A stretch of DNA of 64,000 bases from Aquipuribacter sp042466345 (GCF_042466345.1 NZ_JAXHCD010000001.1:3286001-3350000); one strand, 5' to 3'. Numbered from the stretch's first letter, positions 18,275 through 28,048 are shown. Translations and numbers: made by a program. Notes: generated from the letters alone by a model not told the origin.

Positions 18275-20811
18275 GCACAGCCGGCGGCCCGGCGGCCCGG
18301 CCGGTGCTGAGCACGTACCGGCTGCAGGTGCGGCCGGAGTTCGGCTTCGACGACGCCCTGGCCGTCGTGGACCACCTGGACGCGCTCGGCGTCTCGCACG
18401 CGTACCTGAGCCCGGTGCTGCAGGCCTCCCCCGGCAGCGCCCACGGCTACGACGTGGCCGACCACTCCCGCATCAACACCGAGCTCGGCGGCCAGGAGCG
18501 CCTGCGGGCGCTGGCCGACGCGCTGCACGCCCGGGGCATCGGCGTGATCGCCGACGTCGTCCCCAACCACATGGACGTGCCCAGCCCGCTGTGGCACAAC
18601 CGCGCCATGTGGTCGGTGCTGCGCGACGGGCCGGGCTCGCCCTACGCCCGCTGGCTCGACGTGGACTGGACCGTGCCGCAGCGCGCCGTGCTGATGCCGC
18701 TGCTGGGCGCCCGGATCGGTGACGTCCTGGACGCCGGCGAGCTGACCCTGGACACCGCCGACGTGCCCGTGGGCGAGGACGGGGCGATGCGGACCGAGAC
18801 CGTGCTGCGCTACTACGACCACGTCATGCCGGTCCGCGCGGGCACCGAGGACCTGCCGATGGCCGAGCTCGTCGACCGGCAGTGGTACCGGCTGGCCTAC
18901 TGGCGGGTCGCGGACGAGGAGCTGAACTACCGCCGCTTCTTCGACGTGGACACCCTCGCCGCGGTCCGTGTGGAGGACCCCGAGGTGTTCGAGGCCACCC
19001 ACCGCGTGCTGCTGGACCTGCACGCCGAGGGCGTCCTGGACGGGTTCCGGATCGACCACCCGGACGGCCTGGCCGACCCGCGCGGCTACCTGGCCCGCCT
19101 CGCGGCGGCCCGCGGGCCGGAGGGCGACCGGCCCTGGGTCGTGGTGGAGAAGATCCTGGAGGGCGAGGAGCAGCTGCCCACCGACTGGGTGTGCGACGGC
19201 ACCACCGGCTACGACACGCTGCGCCGCATCACCGGGGTGCTGGTCAACCCGTCCGCCGAGGCGCCGCTGACCCTGCTGCACGCCGAGCTGGGCGAGGGCT
19301 CCCTGGGCGACGACTTCCACCAGCTGGTGGACACCGCCAAGCGCGAGGTCGTGCACGGCGGGCAGTACGCCGAGGTCCACCGCCTGGTGGACCTGCTGGT
19401 CGAGATCTGCGCCGACGACGTCCACCTGCGCGACCACACCCGTCGGGCGCTGGAGGACGCCGTCACCGAGCTGCTGGTGGCGATGGACCGCTACCGCGCC
19501 TACGTCGTGCCGGGCGAGGCGCCGGACGCCGAGGCCGTGGCCGTGGTGTCGGAGGCCGCCCACCGGGCCAGCGCGAACCTGACCGAGGACCGGCAGGCCA
19601 CCCTCGACCTGGTCGTGGACCTGGTGCTGGGCCGGGACCTGGTGCCCGGGGCCGACGGGGCCGAGGGCACCGAGGGCGACGACCGGGGCGGGGTGGCCGG
19701 CCTGGCTCGCCGCCGCGAGCTGGTCGTCCGCTTCCAGCAGACCTGCGGCCCGGTGATGGCCAAGGGCGTGGAGGACACCGCGTTCTACCGCTGGCAGCGC
19801 TTCGTCGCGCTCAACGAGGTCGGCGGTGACCCCTCCCGGTTCGGGCTGACGCCGGAGGAGCTGCACGCCTTCGCCGAGACGCAGGCCACGACCTGGCCGT
19901 CGACCATGACGACGCTGTCCACCCACGACACCAAGCGCAGCGAGGACGCCCGGGCCCGGCTGGTCGCGGCCGTGGAGGACCCCGAGCGCTGGGTCGAGGC
20001 CGTGCGCGGCTGGCACGAGGCGGCCGCCGGTCACCGCACCGGTGACCTGGTCGACGGCGACACCGAGCTGCTGCTCTGGCAGACCCTGGTCGCCACCTGG
20101 CCGATCAGCGAGGAGCGCCTGCTCGGCTACCTGACCAAGGCCACCCGCGAGGCCAAGACGCGCACCACCTGGACGGCCCCGGACGAGGCGTACGAGCAGG
20201 CCGTGGCCGACCTCGCCCGCGGCGTGCTGGGCGACGAGGCGCTGAGCGCTGACCTCGACTCGTTCGTGGCCGGCATCGAGCCCTGGACCCGGGCGGTCAC
20301 GCTGGCGCAGAAGGCGCTGCAGCTGGTGCTGCCGGGCGTGCCCGACGTCTACCAGGGCACCGAGGTCGTCGACCGGTCGCTGGTCGACCCGGACAACCGG
20401 CGCGCGGTCGACTACGACGACCGGCGGGCGCGGCTGGCCCACCTGGACTCCGGCGGGGCGGCCCGGGACCTGGACGACGAGAAGCTGCTGCTGACCTCCC
20501 GGGCGCTGCGGCTGCGTCGGGAGCGACCGAGGGCCTTCGTGGGTCCCGACGCCGGCTACGAGCCCGTGGCGACCTCCAGCGGCAACGCGCTGGCCTTCGC
20601 GCGGGGCCGGGCCGGTGACGCCGACGTGGTGCTGGTGGTGACCCGCCGGCCGGGCGAGCTGGACCGGCTCGGCGGCTGGGGCCGGCACACCGTCCACCTG
20701 CCCGACGGGCGGTGGGAGGACGTGCTGACCGGCACCACCTGGCCGGGCGGCGGCACGGCGCTGGCCGAGCTGCTCGACGTCCTGCCGGTGGCCCTGCTGC
20801 GGCGGACGTGA
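18271..20811 (+). CDS. treY: Maltooligosyl trehalose synthase
   Basis: An 846-residue GH13 enzyme, full family length. STYRLQVRPEFGFDDA at the N-terminus and SHAYLSPVLQASPGSAHGYDV are hallmarks of TreY. The nucleophile is Asp 262 in GFRIDHPDG, the acid lies in VVVEKILEGEE, and a late region reads MTTLSTHDTKRSEDAR. It converts the reducing end of a maltodextrin into a trehalose unit by intramolecular transglucosylation. The GTG overlaps the glgX stop (GTGA), so translation is coupled. treZ follows 91 bp later. Residues near 450-480 include an acidic linker (GADGAEGTEGDD), which varies in the family. Confidence 0.97.
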
Positions 20812-20902
20812 GGCCGCGACCGCTCGGGCGTGACGGGGCCCACAGCCGGTTCACCCGGCAGGGTTTCGCCTCGCCGGTCGGCGCGTGGCAGGGTCGTCCC
20901 CG

Positions 20903-22693
20903 ATGAGCCACACCTTCGCCGTCTGGGCGCCCTCGGCCGGCGCCGTCGACCTCGTCCTGGTCCGGGACGCGACCGGCCCGGACGACGGCCAGCGCACCGT
21001 CAAGCCGATGAACCGGGCCGACGGGGGCTGGTGGCACCTGGCCGTCGGCGGGGCCGGCCACGGCAGCGACTACCTGTTCTCGGTCGACGGCGGCGACCCC
21101 GTCCCGGACCCCCGGTCGGCCTGGCAGCCGTTCGGGGTGCACGGGCCGAGCCGGCTCTTCGACCCCTCGACGCACCACTGGGGCGACGACGGCTGGCGCG
21201 GGCGCGACGTGCGCGGTGCGCTGCACTACGAGCTGCACGTGGGCACGTTCACCCCCGAGGGCACCCTCGACGCGGCCGTCGGCCGACTCGACCACCTGGT
21301 GGCCGCCGGGGTCGAGGTCGTCGCGCTCATGCCGGTGGCGGCGTTCCCAGGTCGTTGGGGCTGGGGCTACGACGGCGTGCACCTGTTCGCGGTCCACGAC
21401 CCCTACGGCGGCCCGGCCGCCCTGCAGCGCCTGGTGGACGCCTGCCACGCCCGCGGCCTGGCCGTCAGCCTCGACGTCGTCTACAACCACCTCGGTCCCG
21501 CCGGCAACTACACCTCGGTGTTCGGGCCGTACTTCACCGACGCGCACGAGACGCCGTGGGGCCAGGCGGTCAACCTGGACACCGAGCACGCGGCCGAGGT
21601 GCGGCGCTGGATCTGCGACAACGCGCTGCGCTGGTTCCGGGACTTCCACGTCGACGCGCTGCGCCTGGACGCCGTGCACGCCATGGTCGACGACAGCCCG
21701 CGGCACATCCTGGCCCAGCTGGCCGACGAGACGGCGGCGCTGGCCGACGGCCTGCGCCGGCCGCTGTCGCTGGTCGCCGAGTCCGACCTGAACGACGCCG
21801 TCATGGTGACCCCGACCGCCGACGGGGGCCTCGGCATGACGGCCCAGTGGGACGACGACGTCCACCACAGCCTGCACGCCCTGCTGACGGGCGAGCGCCA
21901 GGGCTACTACGCCGACTTCGGCAGCCCCGAGGTGCTGCGGACGGTGTGGCGGGAGGCGTTCTGGCACGCCGGGCGCCACTCGTCGTTCCGCGGCGGGACG
22001 TGGGGCGCGCGCGTGCCCGAGGGCGTGTCCGGGCACCGGTTCCTGGCCTTTGCGTCCAACCACGACCAGGTGGGCAACCGGGCGACCGGTGACCGGCCCG
22101 CGGCCGGCATGTCGCCCGGCGAGGTCGCGGCGTCGCTGGCCCTGGTGCTGACCTCCCCGTTCACCCCCATGCTGTTCATGGGCGAGGAGTGGGGCACCCG
22201 GCAGCCGTTCCAGTTCTTCACCGACCACGGCGACCCCGACCTGGCCCGGTCCGTCAGCGAGGGCCGGCGCCGGGAGTTCGCCTCGCACGGCTGGGACGCC
22301 GACGAGGTCCCGGACCCCCAGGACCCCGCCACCCGCGCCGTGTCCGTCCTGCCCTGGGGCGAGGAGGAGCACGGCACCCACGCCGGCCTGCTGGCCTGGA
22401 CCCGGGACCTGGCCGCGCTGCGCCGTCGTGAGCCCGACCTGCGCGACGACGACCTGGCCTCGGTGGACCTCGAGGCGGGCCCGCCCGACGAGGACCGCGA
22501 CGACGAGCGGCCGGAGTGGCTGGTCGTGCACCGCGGCTCCTGGCGCGTCGTGGTCGTCCTCGCCGCCCGCGAGACCCGCGTCCCGCTGCACGGTGGCGGC
22601 CACGTCGAGCGGCACTGGGGCCCGGCCCGCGCCGACGGCCACACCGTCGTCGTCGACGGCCCCGGCGTCGCCCTCGTCCGCCTGCACCCCTAG
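20903..22693 (+). CDS. treZ: Malto-oligosyltrehalose trehalohydrolase
   Basis: A 596-residue GH13 enzyme. FAVWAPSAGAVDLVL is the N-terminal carbohydrate-binding part; ELHVGTFTPEGTLDAA opens the barrel. The nucleophile is Asp 256 (LRLDAVHA), the acid Glu 293 (VAESDLND) and the third acid lies in SNHDQVGNR. It hydrolyses the bond next to the trehalose unit made by TreY and releases free trehalose. The ATG at 20903 is chosen over the GTG at 20885 because the family starts close to HTFAVWAP. Last gene of the glgX-treY-treZ operon, ended by the hairpin repeats downstream. Confidence 0.97.
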   Translation: MSHTFAVWAPSAGAVDLVLVRDATGPDDGQRTVKPMNRADGGWWHLAVGGAGHGSDYLFSVDGGDPVPDPRSAWQPFGVHGPSRLFDPSTHHWGDDGWRGRDVRGALHYELHVGTFTPEGTLDAAVGRLDHLVAAGVEVVALMPVAAFPGRWGWGYDGVHLFAVHDPYGGPAALQRLVDACHARGLAVSLDVVYNHLGPAGNYTSVFGPYFTDAHETPWGQAVNLDTEHAAEVRRWICDNALRWFRDFHVDALRLDAVHAMVDDSPRHILAQLADETAALADGLRRPLSLVAESDLNDAVMVTPTADGGLGMTAQWDDDVHHSLHALLTGERQGYYADFGSPEVLRTVWREAFWHAGRHSSFRGGTWGARVPEGVSGHRFLAFASNHDQVGNRATGDRPAAGMSPGEVAASLALVLTSPFTPMLFMGEEWGTRQPFQFFTDHGDPDLARSVSEGRRREFASHGWDADEVPDPQDPATRAVSVLPWGEEEHGTHAGLLAWTRDLAALRRREPDLRDDDLASVDLEAGPPDEDRDDERPEWLVVHRGSWRVVVVLAARETRVPLHGGGHVERHWGPARADGHTVVVDGPGVALVRLHP

Positions 22694-22732
22694 CCGCGAT
22701 CAGCGCACCCACCCACCCCACCTCGCCCACCT

Positions 22733-22957
22733 CGCCGAGAAGGCCGGATCAGCCCACCCACCTCGCCGAGAGGGCCGGATGAGCTCACCCAGCGGCCCGG
22801 ACCGCGACGATCCGGCCCTCTCGGCGCACGCCCGGGGTGGGCACAGCCTCCCCGGCACCGGTCCGCCGAGAAGGCCGGATCGGCCTCCCCACTTCGCCGA
22901 GAAGGCCGGATCAGCACGCACAGCGGCCCGAACCGAGACGATCCGGCCTTCTCGGCG
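22733..22957. repeat. Tandemly duplicated module of hairpin-forming repeats
   Basis: The 349-bp gap between convergent treZ and zapE carries six copies of a 17-bp motif, CGCCGAGAAGGCCGGAT or its variant with GAGG. Direct copies are at 22733, 22764, 22864 and 22895; inverted copies are at 22810-22826 and 22941-22957. Copies 22764-22780 and 22810-22826 form a perfect 17-bp stem with a 29-nt loop, and 22895-22911 with 22941-22957 form another with a 29-nt loop of similar sequence. The whole module (single copy plus hairpin) repeats at an offset of exactly 131 bp. A bidirectional terminator or a REP-like dispersed element is likely. No protein is encoded. The rest of the gap (22694-22732 and 22958-23042) shows nothing. 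Confidence 0.8.
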
Positions 22958-23042
22958 GGGCCGGGCCGGGCGGCCGGGGGGACCGGGCGGCGGGGCAGGG
23001 CGGCCGGCCGGGGCCGGCAGGTCCAAGGGCGGCGGCTCGGGG

Positions 23043-24095
23043 TCAGGTGGGGCGGGGCTCGCGGGCCAGGGCGGTGAGGCGGCTCAGGGCGCGCAGGTAC
23101 TTCTTGCGGTAGCCACCGGCCAGCATCTCCGGGGTGAACAGCTCCGACAGCGGCACGCCCGAGGTCAGCAGCGGCAGGCCCCGGTCGTACAGCCGGTCGG
23201 CGAGGACCACCAGGCGCAGCGCGACGTTCTGGTCCGGCAGGGCCGTCACGTCGGACCAGCCGACCTCCTGCACACCGTCCAGCATGGTCCCGTAGCGGCT
23301 CGGGTGGACGGTGGCCAGGTGCTCGCACAGCGCGCCGAAGTCGTCGACCGTGGCCCCGTCCCGGGAGCGCAGCGCGGCGACCTCGTCGGCCGAGGCGGGG
23401 ACCGGGGCCCGGGGGGCGCCGCGGTGGCGGTAGTCCTCGCCGTCGACCGTGACGACCTCGAACAGCCGGCCCACGGCCTGGATCTCGCGCAGGAAGTCGT
23501 CGGCCGCGAACCGGCCCGTGCCGAGCGCGTCGGGCAGCGTGTTCGACGTGGCCGCCAGCCGGGTGCCGGAGTCGGCCAGCTCCCGCAGCAGCCGGGCCAT
23601 GAGCACCGTGTCGCCGGGGTCGTCGAGCTCGAACTCGTCGATGCAGACCAGGTCGGCGCCGGACAGCGCGGCCACAGCCCCGCGGAAGCCGAGCGCCCCG
23701 GCCAGGTTGGTGTACTCCACGAACGTGCCGTAGTACCGCCGCCCGGACGCCTCGTGCCAGGCCGCCGTCAGCAGGTGCGTCTTGCCCACGCCGAAGCCGC
23801 CGTCCAGGTAGACGCCCTGCGCCGCGTCGGCCGTGCCGCCGCGGGAGGTGTCCCGCCGGCCGAGCAGGCGGGCCAGCCCCCCGCCCCGGCCGCGGTCGTC
23901 GGCACCCGCGCCGGTGGCGGCCGCGAAGCGCTCCAGCCGGGCGCGTGCGGCGGCCTGCGACGGCTGGGCCGGGTCCGGCTCGTAGGTGGCGAACCGGGCC
24001 TGGGCGAACCGCGGCGGGGGCACCAGGTCCGCCAGCACGCGGTCCCGGTCCAGGGACGGGTGGCGGTCCACCAGCCGCCCCGACCCTGCACGCAC
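23043..24095 (-). CDS. zapE: ZapE/AFG1-like ATPase
   Basis: A 350-residue AFG1-family ATPase. The N-terminal region contains the family's PPPRF motif. Walker A is in GGFGVGKTHLL (after a linker of low complexity), Walker B is VCIDEFEL, and LAATSNTLPDAL matches the sensor region. The C-terminal part ENVALR-like (DQNVALRLVVLADRLYD) is typical. In proteobacteria ZapE helps Z-ring constriction; in actinobacteria the role is less clear. It starts with GTG; a TAGCGT -10 box 8 nt before it suggests a leaderless mRNA. Divergent from the rhodanese gene. Confidence 0.93.
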   Translation of the reverse strand: MRAGSGRLVDRHPSLDRDRVLADLVPPPRFAQARFATYEPDPAQPSQAAARARLERFAAATGAGADDRGRGGGLARLLGRRDTSRGGTADAAQGVYLDGGFGVGKTHLLTAAWHEASGRRYYGTFVEYTNLAGALGFRGAVAALSGADLVCIDEFELDDPGDTVLMARLLRELADSGTRLAATSNTLPDALGTGRFAADDFLREIQAVGRLFEVVTVDGEDYRHRGAPRAPVPASADEVAALRSRDGATVDDFGALCEHLATVHPSRYGTMLDGVQEVGWSDVTALPDQNVALRLVVLADRLYDRGLPLLTSGVPLSELFTPEMLAGGYRKKYLRALSRLTALAREPRPT

Positions 24096-24101
24096 GAGGC
24101 A

Positions 24102-24121
24102 GCACGCTACGGGAAGCGTGC
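24102..24121. promoter_or_regulatory. Inverted repeat over the zapE promoter
   Basis: GCACGCT (24102-24108) and AGCGTGC (24115-24121) are perfect 7-bp inverted arms with a 6-bp spacer. The zapE -10 box TAGCGT (minus strand, 24109-24104) lies in the left arm, and zapE starts 8 nt further on. The 83-bp gap is shared with the divergent rhodanese gene, so a bound regulator could touch both. Confidence 0.45.
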
Positions 24122-24178
24122 GGCGCCCGCCGGAGTTGGCAGGATGGACGCACCAGCCGCACCGACGAAGGAGACGCA

Positions 24179-25069
24179 GTGCCCATCGAGCACGACACCG
24201 CAGCCCGGCTCGCCGCCTACGCCCACCCCGAGCGCCTCGTCACCACCGACTGGCTCGCCGAACGGATCGGCACCCCCGGCCTGGTCGTCCTGGAGTCCAG
24301 CGAGGACGTCCTGCTCTACGAGACCGGCCACATCCCCGGTGCCGTCAAGATCGACTGGCACACCGAGCTCAACGACCCGGTGACCCGTGACTTCGTCGAC
24401 GGGGCGGCCTTCGCCGAGCTGATGAAGGCCAAGGGCATCAGCCGCGACGACACCGTCGTCGTCTACGGCGACAAGAACAACTGGTGGGCCGCGTACGCCC
24501 TGTGGGTGTTCAGCCTGTTCGGCCACGCCGACGTACGCCTGCTCGACGGCGGCCGCACCAAGTGGGAGGCCGAGGGCCGGGCCTACACCACCGACGCCCC
24601 CACCGTCCCGGCCGCCGAGTACCCGGTGGTCGAGCGCGACGACGCCACCCTGCGCGCGTTCATGCCCGACGTCGTCGCACACATCGGCAAGCCGATGGTC
24701 GACGTCCGCTCGCCCGAGGAGTACACCGGCAAGCGCACCCACATGCCGGCCTACCCCGAGGAGGGCGCGCTGCGCGGCGGCCACATCCCCGGGGCGCAGT
24801 CGGTGCCGTGGGCCCGCGCGGTCGCCGACGACGGCGGCTTCAAGACCCGCGAGGAGCTCGAGGCGATCTACCAGGGCGAGAAGGGGCTGTCCCCCAGCGA
24901 CGACGTCGTGGCCTACTGCCGCATCGGCGAGCGCTCCAGCCACTCGTGGTTCGTCCTGACCCACCTGCTGGGCTTCGAGAAGGTCCGCAACTACGACGGG
25001 TCCTGGACCGAGTGGGGCAACGCCGTGCGCGTCCCGATCGTCAAGGGCGAGGAGCCGGGGGCCGCGTGA
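24179..25069 (+). CDS. Thiosulfate/3-mercaptopyruvate sulfurtransferase (rhodanese)
   Basis: A 296-residue protein with two rhodanese domains. The first (about 15-135) is inactive, as usual. The second holds the active-site Cys 247 in YCRIGERSSHSW. The CRIGERS loop matches the thiosulfate sulfurtransferases called SseA/CysA in actinobacteria. It transfers sulfane sulfur to cyanide or protein acceptors. GGAG lies 5 nt before the GTG. The next gene, sufE, overlaps its stop (GTGA), which supports a role in sulfur trafficking. Confidence 0.94.
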   Translation: MPIEHDTAARLAAYAHPERLVTTDWLAERIGTPGLVVLESSEDVLLYETGHIPGAVKIDWHTELNDPVTRDFVDGAAFAELMKAKGISRDDTVVVYGDKNNWWAAYALWVFSLFGHADVRLLDGGRTKWEAEGRAYTTDAPTVPAAEYPVVERDDATLRAFMPDVVAHIGKPMVDVRSPEEYTGKRTHMPAYPEEGALRGGHIPGAQSVPWARAVADDGGFKTREELEAIYQGEKGLSPSDDVVAYCRIGERSSHSWFVLTHLLGFEKVRNYDGSWTEWGNAVRVPIVKGEEPGAA

Positions 25070-25509
25070 GCGGGCTGCCCGGGCGCTTCGACGCCGTGGT
25101 GGAGGACTTCGAGGCGCTGGAGGAGCGGGAGCGCCTGGAGCTGCTGCTCGAGTTCGCCAACGGCCTGCCCGACCTGCCGCCGCACCTGGCCGAGCACAAG
25201 GACCTGATGGAGCCGGTGCCGGAGTGCCAGTCCCCCGTCTTCGTCCACGTCGAGGTCGACGGCCGCGGCCCGCAGGCACCCGTGCAGGTGTACCTGAGCG
25301 CCCCGCGCGAGGCGCCGACCACGCGTGGCTTCGCGGCCATCCTCGCCGAGGGCATGACGGGCCTGGACGCCGAAGGGGTGCTGAGCGTGCCCGACGACGT
25401 CCCCGACCGGCTCGGCCTCGACCGGGCCGTCAGCATGCTGCGGCTGCGGGGCATGTCCGGCATGCTCGGCCGGATCCAGCGGCAGGTGCGTGAGAAGGCC
25501 GGTGTCTGA
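25066..25509 (+). CDS. sufE: SufE-family sulfur acceptor protein
   Basis: A 147-residue SufE protein. FEALEERERLELLLEFANGLPDLP is the family N-terminal helix region (described by its ends), and the sulfur-accepting Cys 54 sits in PECQSPVF. The GTG overlaps the rhodanese stop. SufE takes persulfide sulfur from a desulfurase or sulfurtransferase and passes it to Fe-S assembly. Coupling to a rhodanese rather than to sufS is usual in actinobacteria. Confidence 0.94.
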   Translation: MSGLPGRFDAVVEDFEALEERERLELLLEFANGLPDLPPHLAEHKDLMEPVPECQSPVFVHVEVDGRGPQAPVQVYLSAPREAPTTRGFAAILAEGMTGLDAEGVLSVPDDVPDRLGLDRAVSMLRLRGMSGMLGRIQRQVREKAGV

Positions 25510-26290
25510 CCTGGACGTCCTGCTGGGCCCGGGGGCGCACGACCCGGCGCGGCTCGACCGGTCCGACGTCGCGGCGCTGGCCGCGGCCTACGACTGGCCC
25601 GAGCCGGCGCCGGGTCGGGCCACCTGGGTGCGGGCCAACATGGTGGCCAGCCTGGACGGGGCGGTCGCCGGGGACGACGGCCGCTCCGGCAGCGTCAGCA
25701 GCGACGTCGACCGGGAGGTGTTCCGGGTGCTGCGGGGCCTGGCCGACGCGGTCCTGGTCGGGTCCGGGACCGCGCGCACCGAGGGCTACGGTCCGGCCCG
25801 GCCGCACCCGGACCTGCAGGACCGACGACGGGAGCGCGGCAGCGCCGAGGCGGCCGTGGTCGTGCAGGTCACCCGCTCCGGTGACGTCGAGGCCGGCCAG
25901 GGCATGTTCGACGGACCCCACCACGGCCTGGTGGTGATGGCCGACGGTGACGACGAGGCCGTGCGGCGGGCCCGCGGCACGGCCGGGGCGGACCAGGTGC
26001 TGCTGGCCGGGCACGTCGACCACGGCGGGGTGGACCTGGCCGCGGCGCTGGAGCAGCTGGCCGGGCGCGGCCTGACCCGGGTGCTGTGCGAGGGCGGGCC
26101 GTCCCTGCTCGGCGCGCTGGCGCAGGCGGACCTGCTGGACGAGCTGTGCCTGACGACGAGCCCGGTGCTGGTGGCCGGCGGCGCGGACCGGGTGGTCACG
26201 GGAGCCGGGGTGGACCCGCGCGACTACCGGTTGGCCTCGCTGCTGCACGCCGGCTCGACGCTGCTCACCCGGTGGGTGCGCGAGCGCTGA
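25502..26290 (+). CDS. Pyrimidine reductase-family protein (RibD C-terminal domain)
   Basis: A 262-residue protein of the RibD_C/dihydrofolate-reductase-like fold. The strand and loop NMVASLDGAVAG, the NADP loop near LVGSGTARTEGYG and the C-terminal CEGGPSLLGAL are all diagnostic. Family members reduce 5-amino-6-ribosylamino-pyrimidine phosphates in riboflavin or related pathways; stand-alone actinobacterial copies are often of unknown substrate. GTG 25502 overlaps the sufE stop by 8 nt and has GAGAAGG nearby. Confidence 0.88.
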   Translation: MSDLDVLLGPGAHDPARLDRSDVAALAAAYDWPEPAPGRATWVRANMVASLDGAVAGDDGRSGSVSSDVDREVFRVLRGLADAVLVGSGTARTEGYGPARPHPDLQDRRRERGSAEAAVVVQVTRSGDVEAGQGMFDGPHHGLVVMADGDDEAVRRARGTAGADQVLLAGHVDHGGVDLAAALEQLAGRGLTRVLCEGGPSLLGALAQADLLDELCLTTSPVLVAGGADRVVTGAGVDPRDYRLASLLHAGSTLLTRWVRER

Positions 26291-26377
26291 CGCGGGCGAA
26301 GGCGCGCCTCGGGGACCCCGCCGGGCCGGCGGCCTGGGTGACGGGACGACGCCCGCACCGTTGTCGGTGCCGTCACC

Positions 26378-26383
26378 TAGGGT
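26378..26383 (+). promoter_or_regulatory. -10 box of the VOC gene, leaderless
   Basis: TAGGGT ends 7 nt before the ATG at 26391. It follows an 8-bp inverted repeat, GGTGACGG (26337-26344) with CCGTCACC (26370-26377). No good -35 box is present. Confidence 0.4.
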
Positions 26384-26390
26384 CCCGGCC

Positions 26391-26769
26391 ATGCTGGACC
26401 ACCTGGGAGTGCCGGTCGCCGACGTCGAGGCCTCGAAGACGTTCTACCTGACCGTGATGTCGCCGGCCGGCTGGCACGAGGCGGTCCGCATCCCCACCGA
26501 CGCCGGCCCGGTGGTGGGCCTCGCCGCCGCACACGGTCCGCCAGCGTTTCTGGCTGAGCCCGTCCTCGGGACCCGAGACCCGCGAGCTGCACGTGGCGTT
26601 CTCGGTGGCCGACCGAGCGGGCGTGGACGCCGTGCACGCTGCCGCCCTCGCGGCCGGCGCCGAGGTGCTGCACGCCCCCCGGGAGTGGCCGGAGTACCAC
26701 CCCGGCTACTACGCCGTGTTCCTGCGCGACCCGGACGGGCACAACGTCGAGGCCGTCACCCACCACTGA
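26391..26769 (+). pseudogene. VOC-family (glyoxalase-like) gene with single-base frameshift
   Basis: Frame one gives MLDHLGVPVADVEASKTFYL, typical of a VOC protein, up to GPPAF at about residue 52. The reading then needs a shift: at the TTT run 26547-26549, removing one T restores FWLSPSSGPETRELHVAFSV and the family ending PDGHNVEAVTHH, stopping at 26769. The total length is 379 nt, one more than a whole number of codons, so a single inserted base explains everything. Restored length is 125 residues. Recent inactivation or a sequencing error in a short homopolymer are both possible. If intact it would be a small metal-dependent dioxygenase or resistance-type protein of unknown substrate. Confidence 0.82.
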
Positions 26770-26818
26770 CGCAGGTGCGGGAACGACTGCTCTCCCGGTC
26801 TGCCGAGGGGCGGTGCGA

Positions 26819-28048
26819 TCAGCCGCCCAGCCCGAGCTCGGTCCGTAGGTACTGCTCGACCACGCGCTCCCACCGCTCGGGGTCCACGTTCCACTCCTGG
26901 CAGTGCCGGGCCCCGCGGAACGCGACGTGGGTGACCAGGTCGGGCCGCGCCTGGGCCAGCGCCCGCGACGGCCCCGAGGGGACGAACTCGTCGTCGTCGG
27001 AGTGGATCACGAGCATGCGGTGGCGCAGCTCGTTGGCCCGGGCCACCCAGTCGAAGCGGTCCAGCTCGACCGGCCCCTCGACCCCGAACAGCTTGTCGGC
27101 CTGCTTCTGGCCCAGCAGCTCCAGGCCGAGCCGGGCCATCCACACGGGGACCCGGTTGACCTTGGCCTGGTGGTCCAGCACGTCGGCCCACGACACCACC
27201 GGGGCGTCGAGCACCACGGCGCTCACCACGTGCAGCAGCCGGGAGCGCGACAGCAGCTGCAGGACGATCGCCCCGCCCATCGACCAGCCGAACAGGACCA
27301 CGTGCGAGGCGCCCCGGCGCAGCGCGAGCCGGATGGCGTGCTCGATGTCCGCCCACTCCGTGTCGCCCAGGTGGTATCGCCCACCGGGCAGGGCCGGCGC
27401 GTCGGCGTCGTTGCGGTAGCTGGGCACCACGGTGGGGATGCCCATCCGGTGCAGCACCGGCACGGCGCGCAGGCACTCCTCCCGCGTGGCGCCCCGGCCG
27501 TGGACCAGCACCGCCCAGGTGTCGCCGCCCGGCAGCCCCGGCGCGGGGGGCACGACCCACGCCGGCAGCGGCCCGACCTCGCCGTCCAGCACCACGTCCT
27601 CGTGGTCCAGGCCCAGCGCGCTGGTCGGCGTGCCGGCGTAGTAGTACGGGTTCCAGCGGGCCGGGCCCACCTTCATGGGGCCGTCGACCTCGACCAGCTC
27701 CCGGGTCACGGTGGGGCCGTCGGCCCGGATCACCTCGCCCAGCAGCGCGTGGCTGGTGCCGCCGGCCAGCCGCAGCCCGAACCGGCCCCGGGCCACGGTC
27801 TCGTCGGTCGCCCGGACGGTGACCGTGCCCGGTCCCACGCTCAGCACCTCGGTGTCATCCGGCTTGAGCCGCTCCGGGGTCAGCACCCGCCGCACGAAGT
27901 AGGCCGCCACGGCGCTGACCAGCGCCGAGAACAGCAGCCCGGCCGCCAGCGCCGAGCCGGCGACCACGAGCGCCCCGGTCAGCGGTCTGGCCGCGGGCGC
28001 GGTCCGGGTCTCCGGCGGGACGGGCTGGGAGCGGGGGCGGCGTCGCAC
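26819..28048 (-). CDS. Membrane-anchored alpha/beta hydrolase
   Basis: A 409-residue protein from GTG 28048. One N-terminal helix (about 20-48, VVAGSALAAGLLFSALVSAV) anchors it. The alpha/beta hydrolase domain begins near LVHGRGATREE; the nucleophile Ser lies in FGWSMGG, the acid in HSDDDEFVP and the base in GARHCQEW. Middle residues carry a beta-rich insertion (about 80-160). A peptidase, esterase or thioesterase role at the membrane is likely. Divergent from msrB over 116 bp. Confidence 0.86.
   Translation of the reverse strand: MRRRPRSQPVPPETRTAPAARPLTGALVVAGSALAAGLLFSALVSAVAAYFVRRVLTPERLKPDDTEVLSVGPGTVTVRATDETVARGRFGLRLAGGTSHALLGEVIRADGPTVTRELVEVDGPMKVGPARWNPYYYAGTPTSALGLDHEDVVLDGEVGPLPAWVVPPAPGLPGGDTWAVLVHGRGATREECLRAVPVLHRMGIPTVVPSYRNDADAPALPGGRYHLGDTEWADIEHAIRLALRRGASHVVLFGWSMGGAIVLQLLSRSRLLHVVSAVVLDAPVVSWADVLDHQAKVNRVPVWMARLGLELLGQKQADKLFGVEGPVELDRFDWVARANELRHRMLVIHSDDDEFVPSGPSRALAQARPDLVTHVAFRGARHCQEWNVDPERWERVVEQYLRTELGLGG

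Noticed and set aside
22733..22957. CRISPR array
   Set aside because: Repeats are in mixed orientation, form perfect hairpins and lack regular unique spacers; no cas genes nearby.
22690..24198. Long minus-strand reading frame through the hairpin repeats and the zapE region
   Set aside because: It is a shadow in another frame; the real zapE frame with all motifs is 23043-24095.
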